Shown here piece by piece: positions 24,354-24,644 of a DNA stretch of 24,644 bases. The notes beneath the pieces were generated by a model. That model saw only the letters and a program-made list of their open reading frames with translations. It was not told where the DNA came from and did no database searches. The DNA comes from JALRAP01 sp046302815 (lineage in GTDB: Bacteria > Bacteroidota > Bacteroidia > AKYH767-A > OLB10). The position numbers and the translations under genes were made by a program. Location of the stretch: positions 1 through 24,644 of the forward strand of contig JBKCHO010000114.1 in assembly GCA_046302815.1 (NCBI GenBank), in the 5' to 3' direction. Every line of letters starts with the position of its first letter. Position 1 is the stretch's first letter.

Positions 24354-24644
24354 ATTAATCGTTTAATTAACTATAACTATTTGCAACCTTTTCGCCGCTT
24401 CGATATTTTCGCTACGGGGCGGGGAACGAAGTTCCCCACGATCTTCCGAATCAAATTAATCGTTTAACTGATCAAAGCCGTTTGCAATCATTTTTCCGCT
24501 TCGATATTTTCGCCATGGGGCGGGGAACGAAGTTCCCTATGATCTTCCATCCCAAATTAATCGTTTAACTGATCAAAGCTGCTTTTAATCATTCCTCAGC
24601 TTCGATATTTTCGCCATGGGGCGGGGAACGAAGTTCCCCATGTT
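24354..24644 (+). repeat. 101-bp tandem repeat array with an internal hairpin, truncated by the window
   Basis: Units start at 24354, 24455 and 24556 (each at ATTAATCGTTTAA), an exact 101-base period; the third unit is cut at 89 bases by the window end. The second half of each unit is the best conserved (CTTCGATATTTTCGC, then GGGGCGGGGAACGAAGTTCC). Each unit contains GGGGAAC-GAA-GTTCCCC (24421, 24522, 24623), a 7-bp stem with a 3-base loop. In unit 2 one arm base is changed to T, which still allows a G-U pair in RNA of this strand. No reading frame runs through the array. Confidence 0.88.

Noticed and set aside
24354..24644. CRISPR array or integron attC array
   Set aside because: The unit is 101 bases with no constant-repeat/variable-spacer split and no cas genes. 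The GTTTAAC motif does not fit the attC core pattern, and no cassette genes or integrase are present.

Overview
The window looks like a chromosomal segment of a free-living Bacteroidota bacterium, probably Flavobacteriales-like. Four things point there. Two proteins carry the type B C-terminal domain used by the type IX secretion system (T9SS, gliding-associated CHU_C family). Promoters match the Bacteroidota pattern TTG-N~20-TAnnTTTG instead of the E. coli -10/-35. Shine-Dalgarno sequences are largely absent and TTG starts occur. The protein set (RemB/Wzi-like barrel, DUF1972 glycosyltransferase, LysM transglycosylase, K+-dependent membrane pyrophosphatase) is typical of the phylum. No phage, transposase, CRISPR or plasmid gene is visible; most of the window is ordinary core genome.

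Layout. 1-1643 (-): most of lepA (EF4), cut by the window edge. 1763-6963 (+): a three-gene surface module made of an ECF sigma factor, an overlapping single-pass membrane protein placed like an anti-sigma factor but ending in a T9SS type B domain, and a 1224-residue secreted repeat protein ending in the same kind of domain. A perfect-palindrome terminator follows. 7050-8003 (+): metF. 8172-14394 (-): a cell-envelope block with a LysM lytic transglycosylase, a Wzi/RemB-like outer-membrane barrel, a DUF1972 glycosyltransferase and an MsbA-like ABC exporter. 14472-16955 (+): rbfA, a SAM methyltransferase and a LolC/E-like permease. 16952-17944 (-): tRNA-dihydrouridine synthase. 17986-18936 (+): CPBP membrane protease. 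19041-22488 (+): membrane pyrophosphatase and SbtA-type bicarbonate permease. 22489-22771: small repeats and a hairpin. 22772-22862 (-): tRNA-Ser(GGA). 22936-23991 (-): type I asparaginase. 23992-24644: non-coding, ending in a 101-bp tandem array with a hairpin in every unit, which runs off the window.

How the genes may work together. The sigma/membrane-protein/adhesin module is the best candidate for an uncharacterised regulatory system. The membrane protein could expose a T9SS-type domain in the periplasm while its cytoplasmic end holds the sigma factor, so that secretion state might be read out as transcription. The sequence shows only the architecture and gene order; the mechanism is inference. 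The pyrophosphatase has two further points of interest: helix residues that suggest a proton-pumping, K+-dependent subtype, and an unusual seven-cysteine C-terminal tail. Several genes (rbfA, the ABC exporter, perhaps metF and lepA) have TAnnTTTG boxes so close to the start codon that their mRNAs may be leaderless.
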